Assembly (NCBI GenBank): GCA_036273715.1
Contig: DASUHB010000013.1
Location: forward strand, 1-64,000
Source: Gemmatimonadaceae bacterium
Lineage (GTDB): Bacteria > Gemmatimonadota > Gemmatimonadetes > Gemmatimonadales > Gemmatimonadaceae
DNA length: 64,000 bases
Reading direction: 5' to 3'
In this document: piece after piece, positions 8,123 through 18,600 of the stretch
How the letters are laid out: each line of letters opens with the position of its first letter
How positions within the stretch are numbered: position 1 is the first letter of the stretch
Translations under genes and position numbers: made by a program
Notes under the pieces: generated by a model
What the model saw: only the letters and a program-made list of their open reading frames with translations
Database searches by the model: none
What the model was told of the DNA's origin: nothing

Positions 8123-8349
8123 GCGCACCGTCGCTCGCCCAGGCGCTCGCGGCGCACGGTGTGGACGCCTGCGTGGAAGCACGCGATGCGCTGGCGGTGA
8201 TCACCGTGCCTAACGAAGTCGCGGAGCGCCTGCGCGATGCCGCGCTGCGACGTACCGTGGTCGACCTCGCCGCCCAGCACGGCTTCAAGACAGTCGCTCT
8301 CGAGATGGCGAGCGCGACGGACGAACGTGCGGCTCTTTCTGGCCATTAA
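8119..8349 (+). CDS. Small hypothetical protein between larE and thpR
   Basis: 76 residues, starting at a GTG that overlaps the larE stop (GTGA) and ending 23 bases inside the next gene. The sequence begins SLAQALAAHGVDACVEARDALAVITVP and continues with helix-forming segments; no family is recognised. The double overlap suggests translational coupling with larE and thpR. A GCCTAACG copy lies inside it at 8208-8215. A role linked to LarE is possible but rests only on position. Confidence 0.5.
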   Translation: MSAPSLAQALAAHGVDACVEARDALAVITVPNEVAERLRDAALRRTVVDLAAQHGFKTVALEMASATDERAALSGH

Positions 8350-8902
8350 TCTGCCCGCATCCGTTCGCCGCGACATCCGCGCGGCTACGGCCCCGATGCG
8401 TGACGCGACGCCGGACCGCCACGCCGTGAAATGGCTCGACGACGACCATCTTCACATCACCCTCAAGTTCCTGGGCGAGCAGCCCGACGCCTCCCCAGGC
8501 CCGTTGCGCGACGCACTCGGCGCCGCGCTCGCTCCGCACAGCGCGTTCATCCTCGGCCTGGGCGGCCTCGGCGCGTTCCCAAACCTTCGCGCGCCGCGCG
8601 TCGTATGGATGGGTGTGACACCAGAGCCGAAACTCGAACTGCTGCAGCACGACGTCGAACGCGCGTGTGCGTCGTTGGGCTATCCGTTGGACGCGCGCCC
8701 GTTTCGTCCGCACATCACGCTCGGTCGCACGCGCGACCGCGTGTCGAGCGCTGACGCGCGTGCAATCGCGACGGCGGCTCGCGCCGTGCGATTCCGAACG
8801 TCGGCGCCCGCGCAGAGCGTCGACGTCATGCAGAGCGAGCTCGGAGCGAGCGGGGCGCGGCATACCGTGCTCGCCGCGATCACACTCGGGCGAGCGAACT
8901 AA
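8327..8902 (+). CDS. thpR: 2'-5' RNA ligase / RNA 2',3'-cyclic phosphodiesterase family protein
   Basis: 191 residues with the two 2H-phosphoesterase motifs HITLKFLG and HITLGRTR, and the opening VRLFLAINLP typical of ThpR. These enzymes open 2',3'-cyclic phosphates or ligate tRNA halves in vitro; their cellular role is not well settled. The GTG at 8327 is chosen because it places the conserved RLFLAI strand at the N-terminus. The stop overlaps the next start (TAATG). Confidence 0.88.
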   Translation: MRLFLAINLPASVRRDIRAATAPMRDATPDRHAVKWLDDDHLHITLKFLGEQPDASPGPLRDALGAALAPHSAFILGLGGLGAFPNLRAPRVVWMGVTPEPKLELLQHDVERACASLGYPLDARPFRPHITLGRTRDRVSSADARAIATAARAVRFRTSAPAQSVDVMQSELGASGARHTVLAAITLGRAN

Positions 8903-9560
8903 TGGGCAGCTGCCTCCGGTCGCTCGGCTGTCTCGTGCTAATCGTCTTTCTTGGCGCGGTGGCCTGGCTGTTCCGCGGGCAGTGGGAGCCGGCGGTCAAG
9001 CGGTTCGCCGGCGGATCGGCCCCGGCCGAGCAGGCGGCGGCGCACTGGGAACCGATCAGCGCACTGGGCAGCTCGCGCGCCCGCGATGCGATCGACCGGC
9101 TCGGCGCGCGCAGCGGACCGGTGTTCGCCAACGTGGCGCCGGGTGATTTCGCGAGTTACGTCTTCGATGCGCTCACGCGCGAGCTGCCATCGTCGGCGTC
9201 CGACGTCGAGGCGGCGGCGATCGGCGAGCAGCTGGCCATGCGCGCCGAGGTGCGCCTGTCCGACTTCGGCGGTCCGGCAGCGTTCGGTCCGGTGGCCGGG
9301 GTGTTGAGCGACCGCGAGCCGGTGGAGTTCACGGGCGTGCTGGCTATCACGGAACCCGGGCTCGCCGAGTTCCGGGTGACCAGCATACGGATCAAGAATC
9401 TGGTGGTGCCATCGGCGATGATTCCGAACCTGGTGCAGCACATGGGACGCGAGGCGCGGCCGCCCGGCGCCTCGCCTAACGGGCTGCCGTTCGCCGTGCC
9501 GCGCTACATCGCCGACGTGCGGGTGCACGACGGGAAGATCACCCTGTACAAGACGCTGCC

Positions 9561-9564
<4 letters not shown>
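8902..9564 (+). CDS. Hypothetical membrane-anchored protein
   Basis: 220 residues: an N-terminal membrane helix (LGCLVLIVFLGAVAWLF, about 8-24) followed by a soluble, presumably periplasmic domain with many beta-type segments (PVEFTGVLAITEPGLAEFRVTSIRIKNLVVPSAMIP). The pattern recalls conserved proteins of unknown function that end in a strand and KITLYKT. It overlaps thpR upstream and the NtrC-type regulator downstream (ATGA at 9561-9564), so it is co-transcribed with a regulator. Function unknown. Confidence 0.65.
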
Positions 9565-10928
<1,364 letters not shown>

Positions 10929-10952
10929 GGATCTTCGGACGCGGAGGGTGCG

Positions 10953-11423
10953 ATGAGCACCGATTGGGACAAGGAGCTGCGCAAGATCGACCAGCAGCTC
11001 GAGTCGCTGTCCGACGACGCGTTGCTGCCGCAGCAGCAAGCGAAGGGCGGCGGCAAGCCGGCCAAGCCGGGCAAGGCGGCGCCCGCGCCTAACGCGCTCG
11101 CCGCGCCGGCGCGCACGACCTCGACCCTCGGCGTCATGGCGCGGCTGCTGCTCGCCATCGCGTTAGGCGTCGGGATCATGTTCTGGCCGTACTCCACCAA
11201 ATGCGGCATGGGCTTGTTCGGGTATCTTGCGGCTTCGGTCGTCGTGATCGTCGCCGGGGGATGGAGCGCCATCTGGACGTGGCGCCACCGGTCGGCCAGC
11301 GGCCATGTGCTGTCGCTCCTCCTCATTCTGTGGGGCGCGCTCCTGGCCGCCCAACAGGTGCTGCCGCGCATCGGCTACGCCAAACCCGATCTCGCGCATC
11401 CGGCGATCTGGATGTGCGGGTGA
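10953..11423 (+). CDS. Hypothetical inner-membrane protein with three to four helices
   Basis: 156 residues. An acidic, coiled N-terminus (WDKELRKIDQQLESLSDD) and a Lys/Ala/Pro linker are followed by hydrophobic segments around 62-75, 83-103 and 115-130. No domain is recognised. It lies 24 bases after the NtrC-type regulator and 29 bases before the aldehyde dehydrogenase. Two copies of the GTTAGGC motif occur in it (11087 and 11161), the second encoding Leu-Gly in a membrane helix. Confidence 0.65.
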   Translation: MSTDWDKELRKIDQQLESLSDDALLPQQQAKGGGKPAKPGKAAPAPNALAAPARTTSTLGVMARLLLAIALGVGIMFWPYSTKCGMGLFGYLAASVVVIVAGGWSAIWTWRHRSASGHVLSLLLILWGALLAAQQVLPRIGYAKPDLAHPAIWMCG

Positions 11424-11452
11424 GTCATGAACCGCAACCTACACGTCGTATC

Positions 11453-12943
11453 ATGATGACCTTTCAGAACTTCATCGGTGGACGCTGGGTCGACGCCTGC
11501 ACGAGCGCCACCTTCGAGAACATCAATCCGGCCGACACGAAGGACGTGATCGGCACCTTCCCGCTGTCCAGTCCCGACGACGTGAATCGCGCGGTGGCAT
11601 CGGCGCGCAAAGGATTCGACATCTGGCGCCGCACGCCGGCGCCGGGTCGCGGTGATGTGCTGCGTCGGGTCGGCGACCTGCTCACCGCGCGCAAGGACGA
11701 CATCGCATCCCTCATGACGCGCGAGATGGGCAAACCCTTGAGCGAAACGCGCGGCGATGTGCAGGAAGGCATCGATACCGCGTACTACGCGGCGTCCGAA
11801 GGCCGCCGCCTCTTCGGCCACACGGTGCCCAGCGAACTGCGCAACAAGTGGGCGATGAGTTTTAGGCGGCCGATCGGGATCGCCGGTCTCGTGACGCCGT
11901 TCAATTTTCCGATGGCGATTCCCACCTGGAAAATGTTTCCGGCGCTCCTGTGCGGGAACGCCGTCATCATCAAGCCGGCCGAAGACGTCCCGCATACGGT
12001 GACGGTGCTCGTGGAGCTGTTGCTCGAGGCAGGACTTCCGCCCGAGGTGATTCAGTTAGTCCACGGCCGCGGCGAGGACGCGGGGGCGGCGTTGGTCCAA
12101 CACCCCGACGTCCCGATCATCTCGTTCACCGGCTCTACCGAAACGGGCCGCATCGTGGGCGAAATCTGCGGGCGCATGCACAAGCGGCTCTCGCTCGAGA
12201 TGGGCGGCAAGAATGCGATGATCGTTCTCAACGATGCGGACCTCGATCTGGCGCTGGAGGGAGTGCTGTGGGGCGCGTTCGGCACCACCGGTCAACGATG
12301 CACTGCCACGAGCCGTCTCATTCTGGAAGACGGCATTCACGACACGTTCGTCGCGATGCTGGAAAAGCGCGTTCGGGCGCTTCGGTTGGGCGACGGCCGC
12401 GCCGATGGGACAGACGTGGGACCGCTGATCAACCGGAGCGCCGTGGAGAAGGTGGAGCGCTACGTCGACGTCGGCCGTACCGAGGGAGCGGAACTGCGCT
12501 GCGGCGGGAAGCGCGCCGCGGCCAATGGTCTCGAACGCGGGCACTTCTTCGAGCCGACGATTTTCACCGGCGTGAAAGCGGGGTCGCGCCTCGAGCAGGA
12601 GGAAATTTTCGGGCCGCTCCTCTCGGTGATCCGGGTCCGCACTCCCGATGAAGCCTTCGCCGTGAACAACGACGTGAGGTACGGTCTCTCGTCGTCGCTC
12701 TATACGAGCAACGTGACGCTCGCCTTCCGCGGGCTGAACGAGCTGGACAACGGTATCACGTACATCAATGCTCCAACCATTGGCGCCGAAGCACACCTCC
12801 CCTTCGGCGGTGTGAAGCAAACCGGCAACGGTCACCGCGAGGGGGGTTGGGAAGTCTACGAGTTCTACTCGGAGACCAAGGTGGGGTACGTCGATTTTTC
12901 GGGCAAACTGCAACGCGCGCAGATCGATACCGCCAATGCGTAA
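11453..12943 (+). CDS. NAD(P)-dependent aldehyde dehydrogenase
   Basis: 496 residues, full family length. The catalytic Cys283 is in GQRCTATSR, the general base Glu249 in LEMGGKN, and the cofactor region includes TPFNFPMAIPTWK and FTGSTETGR. The C-terminal GGVKQTGNGHREGG and the sequence as a whole resemble ALDH7/piperideine-6-carboxylate or glyceraldehyde-type dehydrogenases, but the substrate cannot be set from sequence alone. The first of two adjacent ATGs is used. It lies in a 3.1-kb stretch (11168-14309) without any GTTAGGC motif, unusual for this window. Confidence 0.93.
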   Translation: MMTFQNFIGGRWVDACTSATFENINPADTKDVIGTFPLSSPDDVNRAVASARKGFDIWRRTPAPGRGDVLRRVGDLLTARKDDIASLMTREMGKPLSETRGDVQEGIDTAYYAASEGRRLFGHTVPSELRNKWAMSFRRPIGIAGLVTPFNFPMAIPTWKMFPALLCGNAVIIKPAEDVPHTVTVLVELLLEAGLPPEVIQLVHGRGEDAGAALVQHPDVPIISFTGSTETGRIVGEICGRMHKRLSLEMGGKNAMIVLNDADLDLALEGVLWGAFGTTGQRCTATSRLILEDGIHDTFVAMLEKRVRALRLGDGRADGTDVGPLINRSAVEKVERYVDVGRTEGAELRCGGKRAAANGLERGHFFEPTIFTGVKAGSRLEQEEIFGPLLSVIRVRTPDEAFAVNNDVRYGLSSSLYTSNVTLAFRGLNELDNGITYINAPTIGAEAHLPFGGVKQTGNGHREGGWEVYEFYSETKVGYVDFSGKLQRAQIDTANA

Positions 12944-13009
12944 TCGCCCCTTGCCGCTCTTCCTTGCGGCTGTCTATCATTGACGCAGCCTTCCTTTGCG
13001 TCGCAGCAG

Positions 13010-13789
13010 ATGACCGACCGCGCACCCGCCGCCATTCCCACACTGAGGTCCGTCACCGACGAGCACCGCGCGGAGGTGCTGCGTGCGATGAACCGGACCA
13101 CGTGGCGCTGGAGCGCGTTTGCCGATTACGCCCGGACCGTCATCATCGCGATCGCGCTGTTCATGCTCGCGCGCACGTTCATCATGGAAGCGTTCAAGAT
13201 TCCATCGGCGAGCATGGAGAACACGTTGCTCGTCGGGGACTTTCTGCTGGTCAACAAAGCAGTGTACGGGGCGGAGATCCCGTTCACGCATCTGCGGATG
13301 CCCGCGTTTCGGCAGCCGCGGCGCGGCGAGGTGATCGTCTTTCATTTTCCGAAGGATCGTGTCACGCCGTACGTGAAGCGTCTCATCGGATTGCCGGGCG
13401 ACACGGTGGAAATGCGCAATGATACAGTGTTCGTGAACGGTGCCTCGATGCGCGAGCCGTACGTCGAGCACGTGCAGCCGGACTCCGATCAGTCCTTCGC
13501 AGATTTTGATTGGCAGCGCAATTTTTTGGTCAAACGCGCGGAAGCAAGCGCGGGCTATCATCCCTCTCGTAACACGTGGGGTCCGCTGATCGTCCCCCGG
13601 GACAGCTACTTCGTCCTTGGCGACAATCGCGACATCTCGTCGGACAGCCGCTACTGGGGCTTCGTGCCCAAGTCGCTCTTGATTGGCCGGCCGATGTTCG
13701 TGTACTACAGTTACGCACACGACGACAAGCACTCATATCCGTGGCTCACCGACATTCGGTGGCACCGGCTCGGAACGATAATCCACTGA
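13010..13789 (+). CDS. lepB: Signal peptidase I
   Basis: 259 residues. One N-terminal membrane helix (about 42-58) is followed by the family boxes: PSASMENTL with catalytic Ser68, YVKRLIGLPGD with catalytic Lys123, and GDNRDISSDSRYWG. It cleaves signal peptides on the outer face of the inner membrane, which suits the many exported proteins here. A TTG at 12980 would extend the protein by ten residues; the ATG is preferred on composition. There is an extra segment (about 140-190) before the GDNRDxSxDSR box. Confidence 0.93.
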   Translation: MTDRAPAAIPTLRSVTDEHRAEVLRAMNRTTWRWSAFADYARTVIIAIALFMLARTFIMEAFKIPSASMENTLLVGDFLLVNKAVYGAEIPFTHLRMPAFRQPRRGEVIVFHFPKDRVTPYVKRLIGLPGDTVEMRNDTVFVNGASMREPYVEHVQPDSDQSFADFDWQRNFLVKRAEASAGYHPSRNTWGPLIVPRDSYFVLGDNRDISSDSRYWGFVPKSLLIGRPMFVYYSYAHDDKHSYPWLTDIRWHRLGTIIH

Positions 13790-13865
13790 GGCACCCCCGG
13801 CCCATCGGGATTCACGTCCCCGACCGAGCCGCCGCGCGCGGCGGTGTTCGCCCGCAGGAGCTGTC

Positions 13866-14729
13866 GTGCGTATGGCCGTAACCGGCAACAAGAAGGCGTC
13901 GTTCGACGAAGGGTCGCTCGACCAGTACCTCCGCGATATCAGCGCGTATCCGCTCATCGATCGCGAAGAGGAAGTGCGATTGGCGCAGCGGATTCGCGTC
14001 GGCGACGGCGATGCGCTGGACAAGCTGGTGCGATCCAATCTCCGGTTCGTCGTCTCGGTCGCAAAAAAGTATCAGAATCAGGGCGTGGCGCTGGCCGACC
14101 TGATCAACGAGGGGAACCTCGGGCTCATCCGAGCGGCGCACAAGTTCGACGAGACGAAGGGTATCAAGTTCATCTCGTACGCGGTGTGGTGGATTCGGCA
14201 AGCGATTCTACAGGCGCTGGCGGAACAGTCGCGCATCGTGCGCGTGCCCTTGAACCGCGCGGGAACGCTGCACCGCATTGGCAAGCGCGCGAACGCGCTG
14301 CTCCAAGAGTTAGGCCGCGAGCCGACGCACGAGGAGATCGCGGAGGAAATGGACATCAGCGAGGAAGAGGTCGCGAAGACGATCTCGATCTCGCAGACCC
14401 ACCTCTCGCTCGATGCGCCGCTCACGCCGGGCGAAGACAACAAGCTCCTCGACTATCTCCCCGACAATCTGAATCCGACGCCCGACGAGCAGACCTTCGA
14501 GAAGGCGCTCACGGAGGCGATCGAGGAATCGCTGTCGTCGCTCAAGGAGCGCGAGGCGAAGATCCTCCGGTTGTACTTCGGGCTGGACGGCGAGGAGCCG
14601 ATGACGCTGGAGCAGATCGGCTCTCTGTTAGGCATCACGCGCGAGCGGGTGCGGCAGATCAAGGAGAAGGCCCTGTCCCGTCTGCGACACGTGTCGCGCG
14701 CGCGGGCGCTGGAGTCGTTCCTGGGCTAG
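13866..14729 (+). CDS. RpoD/RpoS-type sigma-70 factor, short form
   Basis: 287 residues with region 1.2 (SLDQYLRDISAYPLIDREEE), region 2 (NLRFVVSVAKKYQNQG, LIQEGN-like LINEGNLGLIRAAHKFDETKGIKF cut by W residues for promoter melting), region 3 and region 4 (EPMTLEQIGSLLGITRERVRQIKEKAL). It has no acidic region 1.1, so it is a short primary or a group 2 sigma factor. An AGGAG site is at 13856-13860 just before the GTG; a second in-frame ATG at 13872 is possible. Two GTTAGGC copies encode Leu-Gly (14309, 14627). Confidence 0.9.
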   Translation: MRMAVTGNKKASFDEGSLDQYLRDISAYPLIDREEEVRLAQRIRVGDGDALDKLVRSNLRFVVSVAKKYQNQGVALADLINEGNLGLIRAAHKFDETKGIKFISYAVWWIRQAILQALAEQSRIVRVPLNRAGTLHRIGKRANALLQELGREPTHEEIAEEMDISEEEVAKTISISQTHLSLDAPLTPGEDNKLLDYLPDNLNPTPDEQTFEKALTEAIEESLSSLKEREAKILRLYFGLDGEEPMTLEQIGSLLGITRERVRQIKEKALSRLRHVSRARALESFLG

Positions 14730-14893
14730 CGGCCGAGCCCCGCACGCGACGGGACGTGTCTCGGTCAACGCGTGGAGTCGAGCCTCTGCGCTCATGTAAA
14801 AACCGACACACGGCCCGTTAGGCGAGTGGGCGATCAGGCTCGAGCGTTGGGCGAGGACACCCGGCCGGCGTTCTTGCGGCCGCATCGGCCTGA

Positions 14894-14920
14894 TATTACG
14901 ATTCTGTCAACGGCGTAATA
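14894..14920. promoter_or_regulatory. Inverted repeat upstream of vapB, probable autoregulatory operator
   Basis: TATTACG (14894-14900) and CGTAATA (14914-14920) form a perfect 7-base inverted repeat spaced by 13 bases, ending 15 bases before the antitoxin start. VapBC complexes normally repress their own promoter through such repeats bound by the ribbon-helix-helix antitoxin. The low-GC repeat stands out in this GC-rich sequence. Confidence 0.5.
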
Positions 14921-14935
14921 CCACGAGTCGCTCGC

Positions 14936-15163
14936 ATGAAGACCGTATCTTTCAAAGTGACCGCGGAGGTAGACGACGCGCTCACCAAGCTCGCGCGGGC
15001 ACGGAACACCAGCCGGTCGTCGCTGGTCCGCGAGGCGCTCGCAGCGTACACGGTGGCTGGGCGCGCCTCGGTCACGGCGGCCGTCGATGCGGTCACGTCC
15101 GGCGTGAACGGGCCGCGCGACCTGTCGTCCAATCCCAAGCACATGGCGCGCTACGGGAAGTGA
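14936..15163 (+). CDS. vapB: Ribbon-helix-helix antitoxin of a VapBC pair
   Basis: 75 residues. The N-terminal KTVSFKVTAEVDDALTKLARARNTSRSSLVREALAAY region is a ribbon-helix-helix (CopG/MetJ-type) DNA-binding fold; the C-terminal tail (GPRDLSSNPKHMARYGK) is the type that wraps the toxin. It starts just after an inverted repeat and ends one base before the toxin start, the usual antitoxin-first order. Confidence 0.85.
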   Translation: MKTVSFKVTAEVDDALTKLARARNTSRSSLVREALAAYTVAGRASVTAAVDAVTSGVNGPRDLSSNPKHMARYGK

Positions 15164-15164
15164 A

Positions 15165-15578
15165 GTGACCCGCGTTCTCCTCGACACGGGTCCCCTCGTC
15201 GCGCTGCTCAATCGGCGCGATCGCTATCACTCGTGGGCGCGGTCGGTGCTCGATACGGTGACCCCGCCGGTGTTCACGTGCGAGGCGGTGCTGTCCGAAG
15301 CCTGCTTTCTCATGTCGCGCGTGGACGACGGCGCCGACGCAATCCTCGCCCTCGTTGCCGCGGACATCATCCGCGTCGAGTTCCAGATCGGCGCCGAGAT
15401 CGCTCCGGTCCGGCGTCTCGTCGACCGGTACGCGAACGTGCCCATGTCGCTCGCCGATGCCTGTCTCGTCCGGATGAGCGAGCTCGAATTGCAGAGCGTG
15501 GTGCTCACGCTGGATCGCGACTTCAAGCGATACCGCCGCAATCGCCGGCACGTCGTGCCGGTGATCACGCCGCGCTAG
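15165..15578 (+). CDS. vapC: PIN-domain ribonuclease toxin (VapC-type)
   Basis: 137 residues. The PIN fold acidic residues are visible: Asp in VLLDTGPLVALL, Glu in CEAVLSEACFL, Asp in MSLADACLVRM and Asp in LTLDRDF. VapC toxins cleave tRNA or rRNA and are held inactive by VapB. The GTG start follows the antitoxin stop with one intervening base, so translation is coupled. No mobile gene adjoins the pair. Confidence 0.88.
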   Translation: MTRVLLDTGPLVALLNRRDRYHSWARSVLDTVTPPVFTCEAVLSEACFLMSRVDDGADAILALVAADIIRVEFQIGAEIAPVRRLVDRYANVPMSLADACLVRMSELELQSVVLTLDRDFKRYRRNRRHVVPVITPR

Positions 15579-15660
15579 ACGGAGTTGCGTCTCGTTGTCC
15601 CGCGGATAACGTATCCAGCGATCCGCGGACGTCGCATACTCCAACCGCCCTAAGCCACCC

Positions 15661-18600
15661 ATGCACCGATTCTCGAACCGCGTGTTCGCTCTCGCGACCG
15701 CCGGGGTCACGCTCGCGCTCCTTGCCTCGCGCGCCGCGGCGCAGGACGAAGACGAATCGCCCGAAGCGCGCTCGCACGCCGCGGCGGTCCAGGGGATCGA
15801 CATCGACGCGCTCAAGTTTCGCTACATCGGGCCGCAGGGAAATCGCGTGGCGTCGGTGGTCGGAGAGCCGGGCAACCTCAACGTCTACTACGCGGGCGCG
15901 GCATCGGGTGGCATCTGGAAGTCGGTGGATGCCGGCATTCACTGGCGCCCCGTGTTCGATTCGATGCCCGCGCAATCGATCGGCGCGATCGCGATCGCAC
16001 CATCCGACCACCAGATCGTGTGGGCGGGGACCGGCGAGAGCTTCATTCGCAGCAACGTCTCGATCGGCGACGGCGTCTACAAGTCCACCGATGGCGGCGC
16101 GACGTGGACGCACATGGGGCTCGAGACCTCGGGACGCATCTCGCGCATCGTGATCGATCCGCAGAATGCGAACACCGTCTTCGTGGCGGTCGAGGGGCAG
16201 GGATACGGCGCGCAGGCGGATCGCGGCGTGTATCGGAGCACCGACGGCGGCAAGACATGGGACAAGGTGCTGTTCGTCAACGACTCGACGGGCGCGTCCG
16301 ATCTCGCCATGGACCCCGTGAACCCGCGCATTCTCGTGGCGGGCATGTGGTCGTTCGTCATCCACACGTGGGGCAAGTTCAGCGGCGGGTCGGGCAGCGG
16401 CGTGTACATCTCGCACGACGGCGGCACCACGTGGAAGCGCGCCACGCAGGGCCTGCCCAAAGGTCCGTTAGGCAAAGTGGCCGTGGCCATCGCGCCCAAC
16501 GACCCGAGCCGCTGGTACGCGCTCATCGAAACCGGCTGGGAAGGGAAGGGCGCCCTGTGGCGCTCCGACGATGGCGGCGACCACTGGCACGTCGTCTCCT
16601 ATAGCCACCTCCTGGCCGAGCGTCCGCACTACTACACGCGGATCATGGTGTCGCCGGCGACGCCTAACGAACTGTACTTCCCGTCCAACTTCCTCATGCG
16701 CTCCCTCGACGGCGGCGAGACGGCCGTGGTGATGCCGTGGGGCGGCGACACGCACGACATGTGGGCCGATCCGACCAACGCCGACCGCATGATGATCGGC
16801 GATGACGGCGGCGTCCAGATCACCACCACGCACGGACGCCAGTGGCACCGCGTGGTGCTGCCCATCGCGCAGATCTATCACGTTGCCGTCGACAACCAGA
16901 TTCCGTACAACGTCTATGGCAACGAGCAGGACTACACCGCCGTGCGCGGCCCGAGCAACAGTCAGGGCTTCAGCATCCCCTCGGCCCTGTGGCAAACGAC
17001 GGCGGGATGCGAGTCGGGGTTCTCGTATCCCGATCCGGTCGACACGACCATCGTCTGGGGCGGATGCTACGAGGGCGGTCTCGAGAAGTTCGACCTGCGC
17101 TCCAAGCAGTCCTTCTCGGTGGATCCGTGGCCGGACCGTTCCCTGGATTCGCCGGCCGACAGCGCCAAGTATCGCTGGAACTGGACGCAGCCGCTGGCGC
17201 TCTCGCCGTTCGACCACAACACGGTGTACGTGGGCAGCCAGTACGTGCACCGCACGACCGACGGCGGCAAGACGTGGACGATCATCAGTCCCGACCTGAC
17301 GACCGATGACACGGCCCACATGCACAGCTCGGGCGGCCTAACGGACGACAACCTGGGCGTCGAGTACTGCTGCACGCTCTTCGCGATCGCCGAATCGCCG
17401 CTCACGCGCGGGCTCATCTGGGCCGGGTCGAACGACGGCAAGGTGCACGTCACGCGCGACGACGGCGCGCACTGGGCCGACGTCACGCCGGCCGCGCCGG
17501 GATTCCCCAAGGGCGGCACGATCAGCAACATCGAGCCGTCGCGATACGATGCCGGCCGCGCGTACATCTCGGTGGACGGACACCAGGAGAACAACCGCGA
17601 TCCGTTCATCTACGAGACCACCGATTATGGCCACTCGTGGCGCATGATCAGCGCCGGCATCCCGAAGAGCGTGTTCAGCTACGTCGGCATCGTGCGCGAA
17701 GACCCCAAGCGCAAAGGCATGCTGTATGCCGGTACCGAGAACGGCCTCTACGTGACGCTCGATGACGGCGCGCACTGGTTCCCGCTCCAATCGAATCTGC
17801 CGCACGCGCCGGTCACGTGGATCGTCGTGCAGGAACACTTCGATGATCTCGTGATCTCGACCAAGGGCCGAGGGTTCTGGATTCTCGACGACCTCTCGCC
17901 GCTGCGGGCGATCGACGCCACGCTTGCGTCGAAGCCGGTGGACCTGTTCGCGCCGCGCGAGGCGTACCGGTTCCGCGGATCGAATCGCATCAAGGGCGAT
18001 CCCGATGACATCTCGGCAGGCCGGAATCCGCCCTACGGCGCGGTGATCAATTATTTCCTCAAGGACAGCAGCAAGGACTCGGTGCACGTCACGATCCGCG
18101 ACGCGCACAACGCGGTGGTCCGGAAGCTCGCGGCGCCGGCCAAGGCCGGTATGAATCGCACCTGGTGGGATCTTCGCTACGACCGCACGCGGACGGTCGC
18201 GCTTCGCACGACGCCCAAGGGCTATCCGCAGATCTGGAGCGACAAGCGGTTCATCGGCAAGCTCACGCGCCGCATCTACCACTACGGGATCGAAGACCCG
18301 GTGTTAGGCCCGCTCGTGGCGCCGGGCACGTACACGGTGGAGCTCGAGGCAGCCGGACAGCGCGTGTCGCAGCCGCTGACCGTGCTCAAGGATCCGCATT
18401 CGGGCGGGACGCTCGCCGACGCGCAGGCGCAGAGCGCGCTCGCGTACAGCGTCTATCAGGAGATCGATTCGACGGTCGACGCGATCAACGCCATCGAGAA
18501 GGTGCGCAAGCAGGTCGAGGACCTGCGCGAGATGTACGGACACGACTCATCGTTCAAGTCGGTGTTCGACGACGCCAAGACGCTCTCGGACAAACTCGAC

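Noticed and set aside
14874-14899. Promoter TTGCGG/TATTAC before vapB
   Set aside because: The spacer is only 14 bases; the inverted repeat is a better-supported element there.
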